Below are positions 24,219 to 33,359 of a DNA stretch of 45,906 nt, piece by piece. The notes beneath the pieces are model-generated. The model made no database searches. It saw nothing but the letters and a program-made list of their open reading frames with translations, and had not been told where the DNA came from. A program made the translations under genes and the position numbers. This DNA comes from Candidatus Poseidoniaceae archaeon (GTDB lineage: Archaea > Thermoplasmatota > Poseidoniia > Poseidoniales > Poseidoniaceae), in NCBI GenBank assembly GCA_028353405.1, contig JAOMOG010000011.1, positions 1 to 45,906 of the forward strand. The letters run 5' to 3'. Position 1 is the stretch's first letter; each line of letters begins with the position of its first letter.

Positions 24219-25448
24219 TTAATTCAAATCATTAGAATCAGCGAGAGCAATTCGCGTATCTATGTGTTGCTCCCACATGTGAAGTGATTGCCCTCTTGAT
24301 GATTTGGCCAGAGATAATAGCAATACCTCGCTGCCTGAATAAACAGTATCAAATGGTGAGAGGTAAGGTATTTTTAGGCCAAAGCGCCCATTCATCCAAG
24401 CTAGTATACTAATCAATTCTAAAACTGTAAAGACGTTGTGTATAGTCGATAATGATCCAGTTGGGTATCCTGCAATGGCAATAGTAATCCAACGAGTCGC
24501 TGCTGCAATTACAAAACCACCATACAATAACGGAGAGATGACGTGGAAATATGCTTCTCTTCTGAGAATTGTTGAAAACACTCCTAATCTTTTATCAAAA
24601 AATCTAGAGCGCTTGCTGATGAGAAGTCTTTGCAATCCTTGGCCCCTACGTATTTTCTGACGCCTTTGCCCCTTTAGGGTCGGGGGGGCCATATCCTCAA
24701 ACCAAACATTTTCATCAACAATACTGCGTAATCCTTGAAGACGAACAGCAGTAGCGATTTGCGCATCATCAGCATTCGCTCTAGCATTCAAGTCTGATGA
24801 AGATACAAGTTCAGTACGCCAAATCATACAAGATCCTTCTAAAAACGGAGTACTATCTGCTTTTGATTCCGCCACCCGTAATGCATCGAACGTTTTCCGA
24901 TGTGTTGTTTCTTCACTTCTAGAACCGATTCTTCTTGGTAGCGCACCAACAGCACCAATGGTCCTATCACTAAACCATCCAAGCAATCTACTGATGGCTT
25001 TAGGGGCTAAAGTTGCATCTGCATCGGTCATGCAAATATATTCAAATTTCTTTTCTGCTTGGATTTGATCAATCGCAGTTGCTACGGCAGTAGTTTTCCC
25101 CAACCTTACCGGCATCTCAATCAATTGAAATGAAGCAAATGCATTTGCATTATTATTTATCCATTGATTGCAGAGAGTTACAGTATTATCAGTGGAATTA
25201 GAATCGATTATGACCAGATGATATGGCCCTCCAAGTTGTTTGGAAAGATTGCCCAACTTCTTTTCAATAATCAAAGATTCATTCCAAACTGGGAGCAATA
25301 TAACACATTTATCCAGTTCCTTGTTTGGTTCTTCAGGATATTCAAGTTTGATTTTATTCCAATTTCTCATCGCTAACCAATGTTGGGCAAAAGGCACTGT
25401 TGCAGCGAGCCATAGGCTTGCTTCAATCAACATTGGAGCTAGCACCAT
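24219..25448 (-). CDS. Membrane-bound family 2 glycosyltransferase
   Basis: A 409-residue processive-type GT2. One N-terminal helix (MVLAPMLIEASLWLAATVPF) is followed by the GT-A domain: VILLPVWNESLIIEKKL, the nucleotide-binding VIIDSNSTDNT, TDADAT as the DxD metal site, and FLEGSCMIWR. RRQKIRRGQGLQRLL takes the place of the QxxRW acceptor motif. Two or three C-terminal helices (FHVISPLLYGGFVIAAATRW and TVLELISILAWM) anchor it. It adds a sugar to a lipid-linked or growing surface glycan. The ATG at 25448 has AGGT 5 nt upstream, overruling a longer frame to 25550. It is divergent from the GT4 gene at 25554. Confidence 0.88.
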   Translation of the reverse strand: MVLAPMLIEASLWLAATVPFAQHWLAMRNWNKIKLEYPEEPNKELDKCVILLPVWNESLIIEKKLGNLSKQLGGPYHLVIIDSNSTDNTVTLCNQWINNNANAFASFQLIEMPVRLGKTTAVATAIDQIQAEKKFEYICMTDADATLAPKAISRLLGWFSDRTIGAVGALPRRIGSRSEETTHRKTFDALRVAESKADSTPFLEGSCMIWRTELVSSSDLNARANADDAQIATAVRLQGLRSIVDENVWFEDMAPPTLKGQRRQKIRRGQGLQRLLISKRSRFFDKRLGVFSTILRREAYFHVISPLLYGGFVIAAATRWITIAIAGYPTGSLSTIHNVFTVLELISILAWMNGRFGLKIPYLSPFDTVYSGSEVLLLSLAKSSRGQSLHMWEQHIDTRIALADSNDLN

Positions 25449-25553
25449 GCTTACCTTGAAATGCGATTGTGCTTTGAGTCCTTGCCTAAAAACATAACAA
25501 AAAACATCAAAACTCCTTACATCTTTAGATTGCAAGACAGATTGCCTCACATT

Positions 25554-26570
25554 ATGAGACGGGTACTACATATTGGCCCGTGCCAATCAAATGGAGGTAT
25601 GAAAAATGTCATGCTATCGTTGGCAAATACTCCCCCAATCGGTTATGAGACATCATTGCTATCTACTCACAAGCCTGGTTCTACAATTGGTAAATGGAAG
25701 GCTTACAGAAAAGCGATGAAGGATTTATCGCTAATTATTTCTAATCCCGATAGCAAGCCAGATGTGATTCACATCCATACTGCAGCCGACTGGTCTTGGT
25801 ATCGGAAAAAGCGCTTTGTCGTCAAAGCGAGGCAGGCTAATATTGCAACAGTAATCCATATCCACAGTGGTAAATTCAACACCTGGCTCGACCCCAGTGG
25901 TAGAAATTCACCAACAGCAAATAGGGCAAAAAAAATGAAAACATTTCTCTCCCAACAAAAGGTGCAAACCGTTGTATTGAGTGATGAGTGGAAAGCAATA
26001 CTGGAACCGATGATCGGTGAAGTCAAGGTAATTTCTAATCCAGTCAATCCAATACTAGCAGTGGACTCTTCAATAGAACGGATTGAAGGAAAACTGTTGC
26101 TACTCGGGAGAAATGACCCAGTTAAAGGCCACGCTTTTGCAATTGAGGTTGCAACAATGGCTAGAAAAGCAAATCCAAAAATCACTCTTTCCTTGAGTGG
26201 AATAGAAAATAATGAGAAGGATTGGGTCGATGCCATGGGGTGGATTAGTGAAGCTCAAAAGATAGAAAACTTACAAAACTCAAGAATTCTTTTAGTTCCA
26301 AGTAAATGGGAAGGCCAACCTCTGGTTATTCTAGAGGCAATGGCCTGTGGATTAACTGTTATCGCTAATGAGGAACTTAACCAATTACCAGATAATATCG
26401 GTAAAGCCTCACTGCAAAATAAGCAACAATGGGTAGACCTCATCTTAGAAACATTACAATCCAGTACTGCTAATGTGGATTATTCACAACAATTAGTTGA
26501 ATACGAAATAGAAAATGTTCAACAAAAATGGTTGCAAATATATGAGCAACTTATTGAGAAACAGATTTGA
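25554..26570 (+). CDS. Family 4 glycosyltransferase (GT-B)
   Basis: A 338-residue GT-B enzyme. The N-terminal domain begins MRRVLHIGPCQSNGGMKNVM, with the glycine loop that contacts the acceptor; IHIHTAADWSW lies in its middle. The C-terminal domain starts GKLLLLGRNDPVKGHAFAIE, and LLVPSKWEGQPLVILEAMAC carries the E-x7-E nucleotide-sugar signature. Cytosolic or membrane-associated, retaining. The ATG at 25554 is chosen because it opens directly on the Rossmann strand; a start at 25461 lies within the divergent GT2 gene region. Its last 20 nt overlap the convergent GT gene. Confidence 0.9.
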   Translation: MRRVLHIGPCQSNGGMKNVMLSLANTPPIGYETSLLSTHKPGSTIGKWKAYRKAMKDLSLIISNPDSKPDVIHIHTAADWSWYRKKRFVVKARQANIATVIHIHSGKFNTWLDPSGRNSPTANRAKKMKTFLSQQKVQTVVLSDEWKAILEPMIGEVKVISNPVNPILAVDSSIERIEGKLLLLGRNDPVKGHAFAIEVATMARKANPKITLSLSGIENNEKDWVDAMGWISEAQKIENLQNSRILLVPSKWEGQPLVILEAMACGLTVIANEELNQLPDNIGKASLQNKQQWVDLILETLQSSTANVDYSQQLVEYEIENVQQKWLQIYEQLIEKQI

Positions 26571-27657
26571 GAATATTTTCAAGGGCATCTATGGAATGAC
26601 TCCAAGACATATTTTCTTCAGCATAATCTCTCGCCTGAGTTTGTAAAGTTTCTAGTTTTGAATTATTATTTGCTAGTATTTTCAACCACTTTATGCCCTC
26701 TTCAAGAAATTGTTCTTGACTAACCAACTTCATCCATTCAACTTCGCCACCCTCTAAGCGATGGCCGCTGTGATCTATTCCAAGGATTGCTAAACCTGAT
26801 GCAGCATATTCGCTTCGTTTCAAGGGACTTGCTAATGTCCAAACTTCTGACTCGGGCATTGGTAGTAATCCTATGTGGCATTGCGAGATGATTTGAGCCA
26901 AAGCATCTTGCGCTAATGAGCGATGGATTTCCAAATTATCATACTGTTGTGCCATAACTTCCAAACTATCAAACGCATCACCGTCGCCAATCATTTTCAA
27001 ACACAAATCGATTTCAATCTCTTTTGCCTTTTGTAGAAACTTCGGTAATGCCAAAACTCCACGGTTTCGGTCAAGTTTTCCATGATAAAGAAGAGTCAAT
27101 TTTGCAAAGCGTTTACTGGGTTTGAACCTATCCAAATTCACTCCAGCTGGTAATACGGTAATAGATGAAAGCAAAACGTTCGTTTTTTTATGAACAAAGT
27201 TACGATGTTCTTCCGAAACAACACATCCATGGCCCGAAGAATTGTTATGCACATATTTCCAACTTCTTTTCCACGAGGGCCATTGTAACAATGAAAGAAT
27301 TCCTTTATCAGCAGGAGGGCTTCTATCAATTAGTATCCATTTTATTTCTCTTTTTTGTAATATTGGAACAAGAGAATTAGCAATTCTCCAATCGAGTAAA
27401 GCAACCGAATCTGAACTGATTTCATTTTCTAATAACCATGAACTCATTTTTTTGGCGAGCGTCCGCGATTGAAGACCTCGTGGAGCTTTTGCAGGTAAGG
27501 ATTGGTGTTTCCAAGGGTGTTCTGCATGGCTATCAGGCGAGTCAGCATTGATGAAAGTCACCGGATATCCGCGTTGATTTAAACCAGTTGCAAGTGCAAT
27601 TTGAGTTGTAGAACATAGGTCGTTCAAGGAACGTCCAGTGAACCAGTAGATTTGCAT
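26551..27657 (-). CDS. Family 4 glycosyltransferase (GT-B), divergent
   Basis: A 368-residue protein. The N-terminal half starts with a Rossmann strand (MQIYWFTGRSLNDL); VLPAGVNLDRFKP marks the domain linker, TLLYHGKLDRNRGV begins the C-terminal domain, and ASPLKRSEYAASGLAILGID matches the E-x7-E region with the first Glu changed. It likely transfers a sugar in the surface-glycan pathway; donor unknown. Transcribed with the epimerase gene, which ends 12 nt upstream. Its 3' end overlaps the convergent GT4 by 20 nt. Confidence 0.85.
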   Translation of the reverse strand: MQIYWFTGRSLNDLCSTTQIALATGLNQRGYPVTFINADSPDSHAEHPWKHQSLPAKAPRGLQSRTLAKKMSSWLLENEISSDSVALLDWRIANSLVPILQKREIKWILIDRSPPADKGILSLLQWPSWKRSWKYVHNNSSGHGCVVSEEHRNFVHKKTNVLLSSITVLPAGVNLDRFKPSKRFAKLTLLYHGKLDRNRGVLALPKFLQKAKEIEIDLCLKMIGDGDAFDSLEVMAQQYDNLEIHRSLAQDALAQIISQCHIGLLPMPESEVWTLASPLKRSEYAASGLAILGIDHSGHRLEGGEVEWMKLVSQEQFLEEGIKWLKILANNNSKLETLQTQARDYAEENMSWSHSIDALENILKSVSQ

Positions 27658-27669
27658 ATATTATACACC

Positions 27670-28629
27670 TCATTTAAGACTCAACCGTTCTTGTATTAAT
27701 CCTTCAATACCTTCCTCAAAATCAATTATAGGATTCCAATCAAGCGTACTTCGAATTCGTTCAATATTCGCCATAGAGTGGCGAATATCTCCTGCTCGTT
27801 CTGCCCCATGTGTAGGGGTGATGTGAATATAACCTGGTAAGGCCGAACTTAGAGATTTATTGATCGCCCCAACAAGTTCAAGCAGTGTGATCTTGGTTTG
27901 AGTCGCTACATTGTAGACATGAAACTGTTCTGCCTTCCAATCGCCCTCAATCAATGAATATATTGCCCCACACACGTCATGAACATGAACAAAATCACGC
28001 GTCTGTAAGCCATCACCGTTGAGTTGAGGAATAATTCCTTGAGCCATCATATCTGCAAACTTTGGGATTATCGCAGCATATGCGCCATCAGTTCTTTGCC
28101 CCAAACCATAGACATTGAAAAAGCGCAATGCTGTTGCTTGTAGCCCCTTTTTTCTAGCATCATAAATTTGTGTCTCGTTTTCCCATTTTGATTGTGCATA
28201 GGGAGAGAGTACCTGTCCAGCATCTTCTTCTTTCAAGGGTAAACTATCAGCCTCCCCATAAACTGCAGCACTTGAAGCCATTACCAATCGCTTAACACCG
28301 TGTTTGAGACATGCTGCGATAACCTTCGATGTACCATCAACATTGATACTCATTGTTTCTTCTGGGTTTAAAACAGAAAGTGGAACGGATGCTTGAGCTG
28401 CTAGATGAACTACCGCATCGCAATCTTCCATAGCCTTGTCAAGTAAGGATTCATCACGGATATCTCCAATATGAACATCCATACCCATTTTTCTCAAAAC
28501 TTCTGCACTACTTTTTAACCCCGTAGAAAGGTTATCTAAAATCCTAACTTTCCATCCGTTGTTCATGGATTTTTGAGCGAAAGCCGCTCCAATAAATCCA
28601 GCCCCGCCCGTGATGAGAAGAGATGGCAT
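27670..28629 (-). CDS. NAD-dependent UDP-sugar epimerase/dehydratase (GalE-like)
   Basis: A 319-residue extended SDR. TGGAGFIG (7-14) binds NAD; VVHLAAQASVP, SSAAVYG (119-125) and YAQSK (Tyr144, Lys148) form the active site; RFFNVYGLGQR and GDGLQTRDFVHVHD are the UDP-sugar-binding motifs. It most resembles UDP-glucose/UDP-GlcNAc 4-epimerases and supplies galactose-type donors to the neighbouring transferases. The exact sugar cannot be fixed from sequence. First gene of a unit with the GT at 26551-27657. CATTAATACC about 40 nt upstream may be its TATA element. Confidence 0.92.
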   Translation of the reverse strand: MPSLLITGGAGFIGAAFAQKSMNNGWKVRILDNLSTGLKSSAEVLRKMGMDVHIGDIRDESLLDKAMEDCDAVVHLAAQASVPLSVLNPEETMSINVDGTSKVIAACLKHGVKRLVMASSAAVYGEADSLPLKEEDAGQVLSPYAQSKWENETQIYDARKKGLQATALRFFNVYGLGQRTDGAYAAIIPKFADMMAQGIIPQLNGDGLQTRDFVHVHDVCGAIYSLIEGDWKAEQFHVYNVATQTKITLLELVGAINKSLSSALPGYIHITPTHGAERAGDIRHSMANIERIRSTLDWNPIIDFEEGIEGLIQERLSLK

Positions 28630-28738
28630 GTGTCTGCTAATGGCTCATGATACTCTAGGCTTCGGGTATTAATGCAACATAATCCTCTCAGATAGAACAC
28701 ATCTTTGCTTGAATGAGCCACTGGGTTGAAAAAGTGGA

Positions 28739-28755
28739 GCCTACGCATTGTAGGC
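28739..28755 (+). promoter_or_regulatory. Hairpin abutting the start codon at 28756
   Basis: GCCTAC-GCATT-GTAGGC forms a 6-bp stem ending exactly one base before the ATG at 28756. It would occlude a ribosome site, or it may indicate that the upstream TTG at 28726 is used instead. Confidence 0.4.
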
Positions 28756-30120
28756 ATGGGTTCGCCACCTGAGTTTACCGAACTTGCGCTTAAGAGCAGG
28801 GATGACGAGGCCTCTGAGGAATACCTTCTTCAAATACGGAGGGAAAAAGCTTCCAGGGAAATTGATAGAATTAGAAATTCATTTTCATTTAGAATCGGGA
28901 CAATTATTGCAAATTGTCTAAAAATACCGATTCTAATCCCAATTATGCCTTTTTGGATTTTTGGATTCATCTTCAAATACGGATTTGAACGCTTAGGATT
29001 AATTTCTTCTCATCAAATCTCGAGTGAAAGAGAAATTGTAAATCCGAAGCGTTGTGTTGTATTATTTCCAACAAATGGTGTTGGTTTAGGTCATTTCACT
29101 AGATTATTTGCTGTTGCAAAACGAATAAGAAAACAAGATCCTGATGTAGAGATCGTATTTGTTACTACAATGTCGGCTCTTCACTTGGTTGAAAATGAGG
29201 GCTATCCAGCATATCATTTACCTGGGTCATATATGTTCAATGACATGACATCGGGGGAATGGAATGCCATCACTGAAGAAATACTTGCTACTGTTTTTGA
29301 AATTCACAGACCAAGTGTTTTTGTTTTCGATGGAGCATTTCCTTACAGGGGAATGCTGAATGCGATTAAAAACCGAAAGGGTTTGACCAATATTTGGTTA
29401 CGCAGAGGCACCTTTAAGAAAGGTGCAACAAAAATTCCTGTTGACAGTATCGAGCATTTTGATCTAGTAATTAGGCCAGGAGATAGTTCCTCGACACAAG
29501 AAGAAGAAATCACATTCTCAACACCATTAAAATTAGTAGAACCGATATTATTTGCAGATAAAGAAGAATTGTATTCTAAGGAATATGTTCGAACAAGATT
29601 AGGAATCCCACAAGATAGTTTAGTTGCATATGTGCAACTTGGTGCTGGCAAAATAAATGATATTGAAAGCGACCTTAAAAGAGTTATTCGGCTGCTAAAT
29701 GAACACGAAAATTTGCAGATTGTAGTGGGAGAGTCTTTGATCGGAGATAGAATGGAATTAGTAGGAGAAAGAGTTAGAATCATTCGAGATTACCCTAACT
29801 CACTTTCTTTCAATGGTTTTGATTTCGCGATTATGGCAGGTGGTTACAACTCTTATCACGAGGCCATTGAATTCGCATTACCGACTGTATTTATTCCAAA
29901 TACTAAAACTGGCATGGATGATCAAGTGGCCCGTGTACGGAAAGGAGAATCTAAGGGGTTATGTCTAATTTTAGAAGAAACTGGTGATGCCTCTATGAGG
30001 AAATCGATTGCTAAAGTAGTTCAATCTGATGTGCGCCATTCAATTGTTGAATCTTGTGAAGCCTTACATCAGAAAAATGGGGCTGTCCAAGTAGGTAAAT
30101 TGATAGTTAGTATGTTATAA
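28756..30120 (+). CDS. MurG-like GT-B glycosyltransferase
   Basis: A 454-residue protein with a charged N-terminal helix (LLQIRREKASREIDRIRNSF), a hydrophobic hairpin-like segment (LKIPILIPIMPFWIFGFIFK, about 55-75) that should dip into the membrane, then a GT28/MurG-like domain. FPTNGVGLGHFTRLFAVAKR is the glycine-rich N-domain loop. GAGKIND starts the C-domain, and IMAGGYNSYHEAIEFALPTV followed by FIPN is the UDP-sugar site characteristic of this group. It probably acts on a lipid-linked acceptor at the cytoplasmic face. A TTG at 28726 would add ten residues. It converges with the fusion gene at 30179. Confidence 0.82.
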   Translation: MGSPPEFTELALKSRDDEASEEYLLQIRREKASREIDRIRNSFSFRIGTIIANCLKIPILIPIMPFWIFGFIFKYGFERLGLISSHQISSEREIVNPKRCVVLFPTNGVGLGHFTRLFAVAKRIRKQDPDVEIVFVTTMSALHLVENEGYPAYHLPGSYMFNDMTSGEWNAITEEILATVFEIHRPSVFVFDGAFPYRGMLNAIKNRKGLTNIWLRRGTFKKGATKIPVDSIEHFDLVIRPGDSSSTQEEEITFSTPLKLVEPILFADKEELYSKEYVRTRLGIPQDSLVAYVQLGAGKINDIESDLKRVIRLLNEHENLQIVVGESLIGDRMELVGERVRIIRDYPNSLSFNGFDFAIMAGGYNSYHEAIEFALPTVFIPNTKTGMDDQVARVRKGESKGLCLILEETGDASMRKSIAKVVQSDVRHSIVESCEALHQKNGAVQVGKLIVSML

Positions 30121-30178
30121 GACTCTCATCCAATAAGTAATTATGAAGTTTATTCTTTCTTCAAGACTTTTTGTGATT

Positions 30179-33100
30179 TCAAAACATTTCCTCAGGCGCA
30201 GGGAATTTACGGGGATTATTTCCATCACATGAAATATAATAATTCCCGCTGAAATTTTCTGATTCGTGCCACTTAGTATATGCTTGCCGATATTCTAATC
30301 TCACACCAGATAGGCCCGACCACCCTATTGCAAATTTGCCTCCTTGAGAAAGAGAATCTGAACGTACACTCGCAATCATATACGGCTCTTGAAGGTACAC
30401 GACTCGTTCCTCACCAAATACAGCAAGGAGGCGATATTCATACTCTGAATCAGCTGAAACCCTCACATTATCAAAATAACCAAGAGTAGAGATTACTTGT
30501 TCACGACGCATGACAAGAGAAATACAAGCCTGTCTCACTGCACCGATGCCTCGGAAAAGGATGTTGCCGTTTTCATCGACTCTGAAATAGTTAGAGAATA
30601 CTGCAAGGATTTTCTCATCATTCTGAAGAGTATTTATGCTATCTTCTATTTTGCAAGGGTGGAGCCAATCATCAGAGTCATGAAATGCCACAAACTCCCC
30701 TTTGGCGATAGTCATCCCTCTGTTCTTTGCAAGATAGGTTCCACCGTTTTCTTCCATAGAAACTACGCGAATTCGGTCATCAAGTGATTCTTTTTCACGA
30801 AGATATTGCATTACATTGTCTGGGCTACAATCATCTACGATAATTAATTCAATGTTCCAATAGGTCTGCTTAAGAACTGAATTAATCGCCGCATCCAATA
30901 ACTCGTTTTCCATATAAACAGTCATTATTATGCTGACTAATGGTCCATCAATTGAATGGATTGCAGTACTTCTCAAGGATCCTACATCTATTCTTTTTCG
31001 CGAATCTATTGATTCAAAACATTCGCGTCCTTTGTTTTGCTCCTTGAATGCTTTACTTACGCTATCAAAGTGACCGATACCATCATGAGCATATGAGCAA
31101 ATTTGACTCTGTACTAAGTGATATTCGGAAACATTTCCAAACAACTCTTTATGCCTTTGTAGCAAGGTTTTAGCATCCTTAATTTCACCCTGCCGCCCTA
31201 GAGCAAGAGCAAGTTGAGATACAGGTATATGCCCATTATTTTCAAAGTGGAATTGGTCTAAATTTTTTTCAAGTAATAATTTACAAATAGTAATTATTTT
31301 TTCATCGTTCTGGAAATGATTGTATGCAATATTTATGCAATAAATTCCCGCTTCTCGAACGAAGCGTGTGACATCTTTTGTGATAATTGAAAATAATATT
31401 GGATAGGCTTCATCATATCGTTGTGAACGATAGTATGAACGTGCGACACCCATGTTTGCTCTTTCATATTGTGGATTTACCAATAGTATTTTTTGCCAAT
31501 GGTCTATTGCAGATGAGTAATCTCCCTGGGCTTCAAAAAGTGTTGCTTCTTCAGCTAATGCCCCTATATTCTCGGCATCAAGTTTCAAAGCCTTTCTGAT
31601 AAATTCTTTCGACTTAACATAATGCCCCTTTCTACGATAATGATTGGCGAGTGAAATAATCGTTGATGGTTCATTTGGCCGAAGAGAAATAGCATAATTC
31701 ATTACTTGTTCTCCTTGCTTATCATCTCCTAATGCTAATAGAAGCGTTGCGTATTGGTGGACATAATGAAAACGATCCGGCCTTTGGCGTAGTAATTCAT
31801 GATACAGGGGGAGCATCTCTTCATAGTTCTTCAACTTGTGATGATTACGGGCCAATCTGTATGTAGCAAGTATTGACAAAGGATTTAGCGAATGTGCGAG
31901 TAGAAGACGTTCATGTGCAGTATTATATTTCCCCAAATCAAAAAGACGGATTCCCGAATATAATAATGCTTTAAAGTTAGAAGGAGATTTTATTAGGACC
32001 TCCTCTAATTTTGACAATGAAAGAGTGGACAAGTTTGCATCGTCAATAATCATGTCCTTGTCAACATTTGCTTTCAGTATGCTTGGATTTTGGCCAAGAA
32101 TTTCTAAGGTTAACGATTGTAACGGTTCGCTAACCACAATATTCCCCTGCCGCCCGAAAGCCGACAGCGCCCAAGTCCAGTTGGAAACTCCAGCGTTGAA
32201 TATTTTCCCTCCGAGTATTTTTTGTGATGTTTGGGCAACAGTATATCTTAGGAATTTGTGCCTCCCCTTGCCAGAAATAATGATTTCTCTATCATCAGTA
32301 ACTCTATCCCACGATGAACCAACAATACCTTTAATTTTTTTATGGTCAATATTTTCTTTTCCAATAAATTGCATATTGCCCCATGGCGAACGGGGTTTTG
32401 AGCCCGATGGCCTTGAACCTGTTAATGGATTTACAAGACGTTCTTGAGCATCATCGCCATGAAAGAAAATTTTACCTGAAACTGGGTTGAATTGGATGAG
32501 GTGTTGCCCAGCTTCTGCTCCTAAATGTGCGTATACATTACCTTCCTTACTACAAAAGTCATTGACTGAATCATCAAAGGTGTGAGTCCAATATCTCATA
32601 GGCCCGACGGTAACAAGATTGGTTATTAGTTCAGGGATTTTCCCTTCCGCTTCAATATCAAGATCAGTGATATATGTCACTGGGATCTCGTGTCTTTCTA
32701 AAAACCGAACAAGAGGATATGCCCAACGTAAGAAGTCCCCGCCCCTGGCATTATACATCGGACGGTTGATAGAAATGGCTGGAGTGCCAATCGCATGGTA
32801 CAATTCTTTCTTGCGCTTAGGTTTACCATTAATCACTTGAGTGGCGCTAGCTCCACCCCACCAGTTCCTTGATTGAATATTTAGAGGGGAGAAGCAGATG
32901 GAAAGGCCTTCTGCTTCGCTGGGGCTTGTAAGCCAAAATGGAACTAAAATAGAACCCCCGTGGATAGACTCAACCCTTGCCACATACATTCCATCGCACC
33001 AATCATTTGGTACTATTTTTGAAAATATGACTGGCCATTTTGGGCCTTGTTCAATTAAGGAGTCATTAGGTAAATCAGCATCATTCCAAGTTTCACCATA

Positions 33101-33355
33101 ATTGATTGTCAATTCTTTTGAATCAAACACTGAGCGTGCACCGGTACCATGATACCACCCTAATCTGAATATCCTAACAGTACATTGACTACCTTCTAAA
33201 TTAGATGAAATGCCTCTAAAAATAATCTCTTGTCCTTTGTGAACCCCCCCTCCTTCAACAAAAACTTGTATTTCATTATTAATTTCTAACCCTTTTGGAA
33301 TGGTCCAATCAATAGACCCACGTAGTTTGTTTTCAAGGATGCTGTCAAACTTCAC
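30179..33355 (-). CDS. DMFase-like domain + TPR + GT2 fusion protein
   Basis: A 1058-residue cytoplasmic protein with three modules. Residues 1 to about 430 resemble the N,N-dimethylformamidase large-subunit-like domain: FRLGWYHGTGARSVF (63-77), NWWGG (164-168), FLRWAYPLVRFLERHEIPVT (208-227) with YITDLD, GPMRYW (251-256, where relatives as I recall have GHxEYW) and NAGVSNWTWAL (387-397). Residues about 450-770 form TPR helices (ALLYSGIRLFDLGKYNTAHE and similar). Residues 804-1035 are a GT2 domain with VSIIMTVYMENELLDAAINS, DDCSPD (841-846) and FHDSDDW (891-897). It is last in the Wzm-Wzt operon, 4 nt after wzt. Its role is probably glycan extension or capping tied to export. The meaning of the DMFase-like module is unknown. 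Confidence 0.85.
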   Translation of the reverse strand: MKFDSILENKLRGSIDWTIPKGLEINNEIQVFVEGGGVHKGQEIIFRGISSNLEGSQCTVRIFRLGWYHGTGARSVFDSKELTINYGETWNDADLPNDSLIEQGPKWPVIFSKIVPNDWCDGMYVARVESIHGGSILVPFWLTSPSEAEGLSICFSPLNIQSRNWWGGASATQVINGKPKRKKELYHAIGTPAISINRPMYNARGGDFLRWAYPLVRFLERHEIPVTYITDLDIEAEGKIPELITNLVTVGPMRYWTHTFDDSVNDFCSKEGNVYAHLGAEAGQHLIQFNPVSGKIFFHGDDAQERLVNPLTGSRPSGSKPRSPWGNMQFIGKENIDHKKIKGIVGSSWDRVTDDREIIISGKGRHKFLRYTVAQTSQKILGGKIFNAGVSNWTWALSAFGRQGNIVVSEPLQSLTLEILGQNPSILKANVDKDMIIDDANLSTLSLSKLEEVLIKSPSNFKALLYSGIRLFDLGKYNTAHERLLLAHSLNPLSILATYRLARNHHKLKNYEEMLPLYHELLRQRPDRFHYVHQYATLLLALGDDKQGEQVMNYAISLRPNEPSTIISLANHYRRKGHYVKSKEFIRKALKLDAENIGALAEEATLFEAQGDYSSAIDHWQKILLVNPQYERANMGVARSYYRSQRYDEAYPILFSIITKDVTRFVREAGIYCINIAYNHFQNDEKIITICKLLLEKNLDQFHFENNGHIPVSQLALALGRQGEIKDAKTLLQRHKELFGNVSEYHLVQSQICSYAHDGIGHFDSVSKAFKEQNKGRECFESIDSRKRIDVGSLRSTAIHSIDGPLVSIIMTVYMENELLDAAINSVLKQTYWNIELIIVDDCSPDNVMQYLREKESLDDRIRVVSMEENGGTYLAKNRGMTIAKGEFVAFHDSDDWLHPCKIEDSINTLQNDEKILAVFSNYFRVDENGNILFRGIGAVRQACISLVMRREQVISTLGYFDNVRVSADSEYEYRLLAVFGEERVVYLQEPYMIASVRSDSLSQGGKFAIGWSGLSGVRLEYRQAYTKWHESENFSGNYYISCDGNNPRKFPAPEEMF

Positions 33356-33359
33356 GTTT

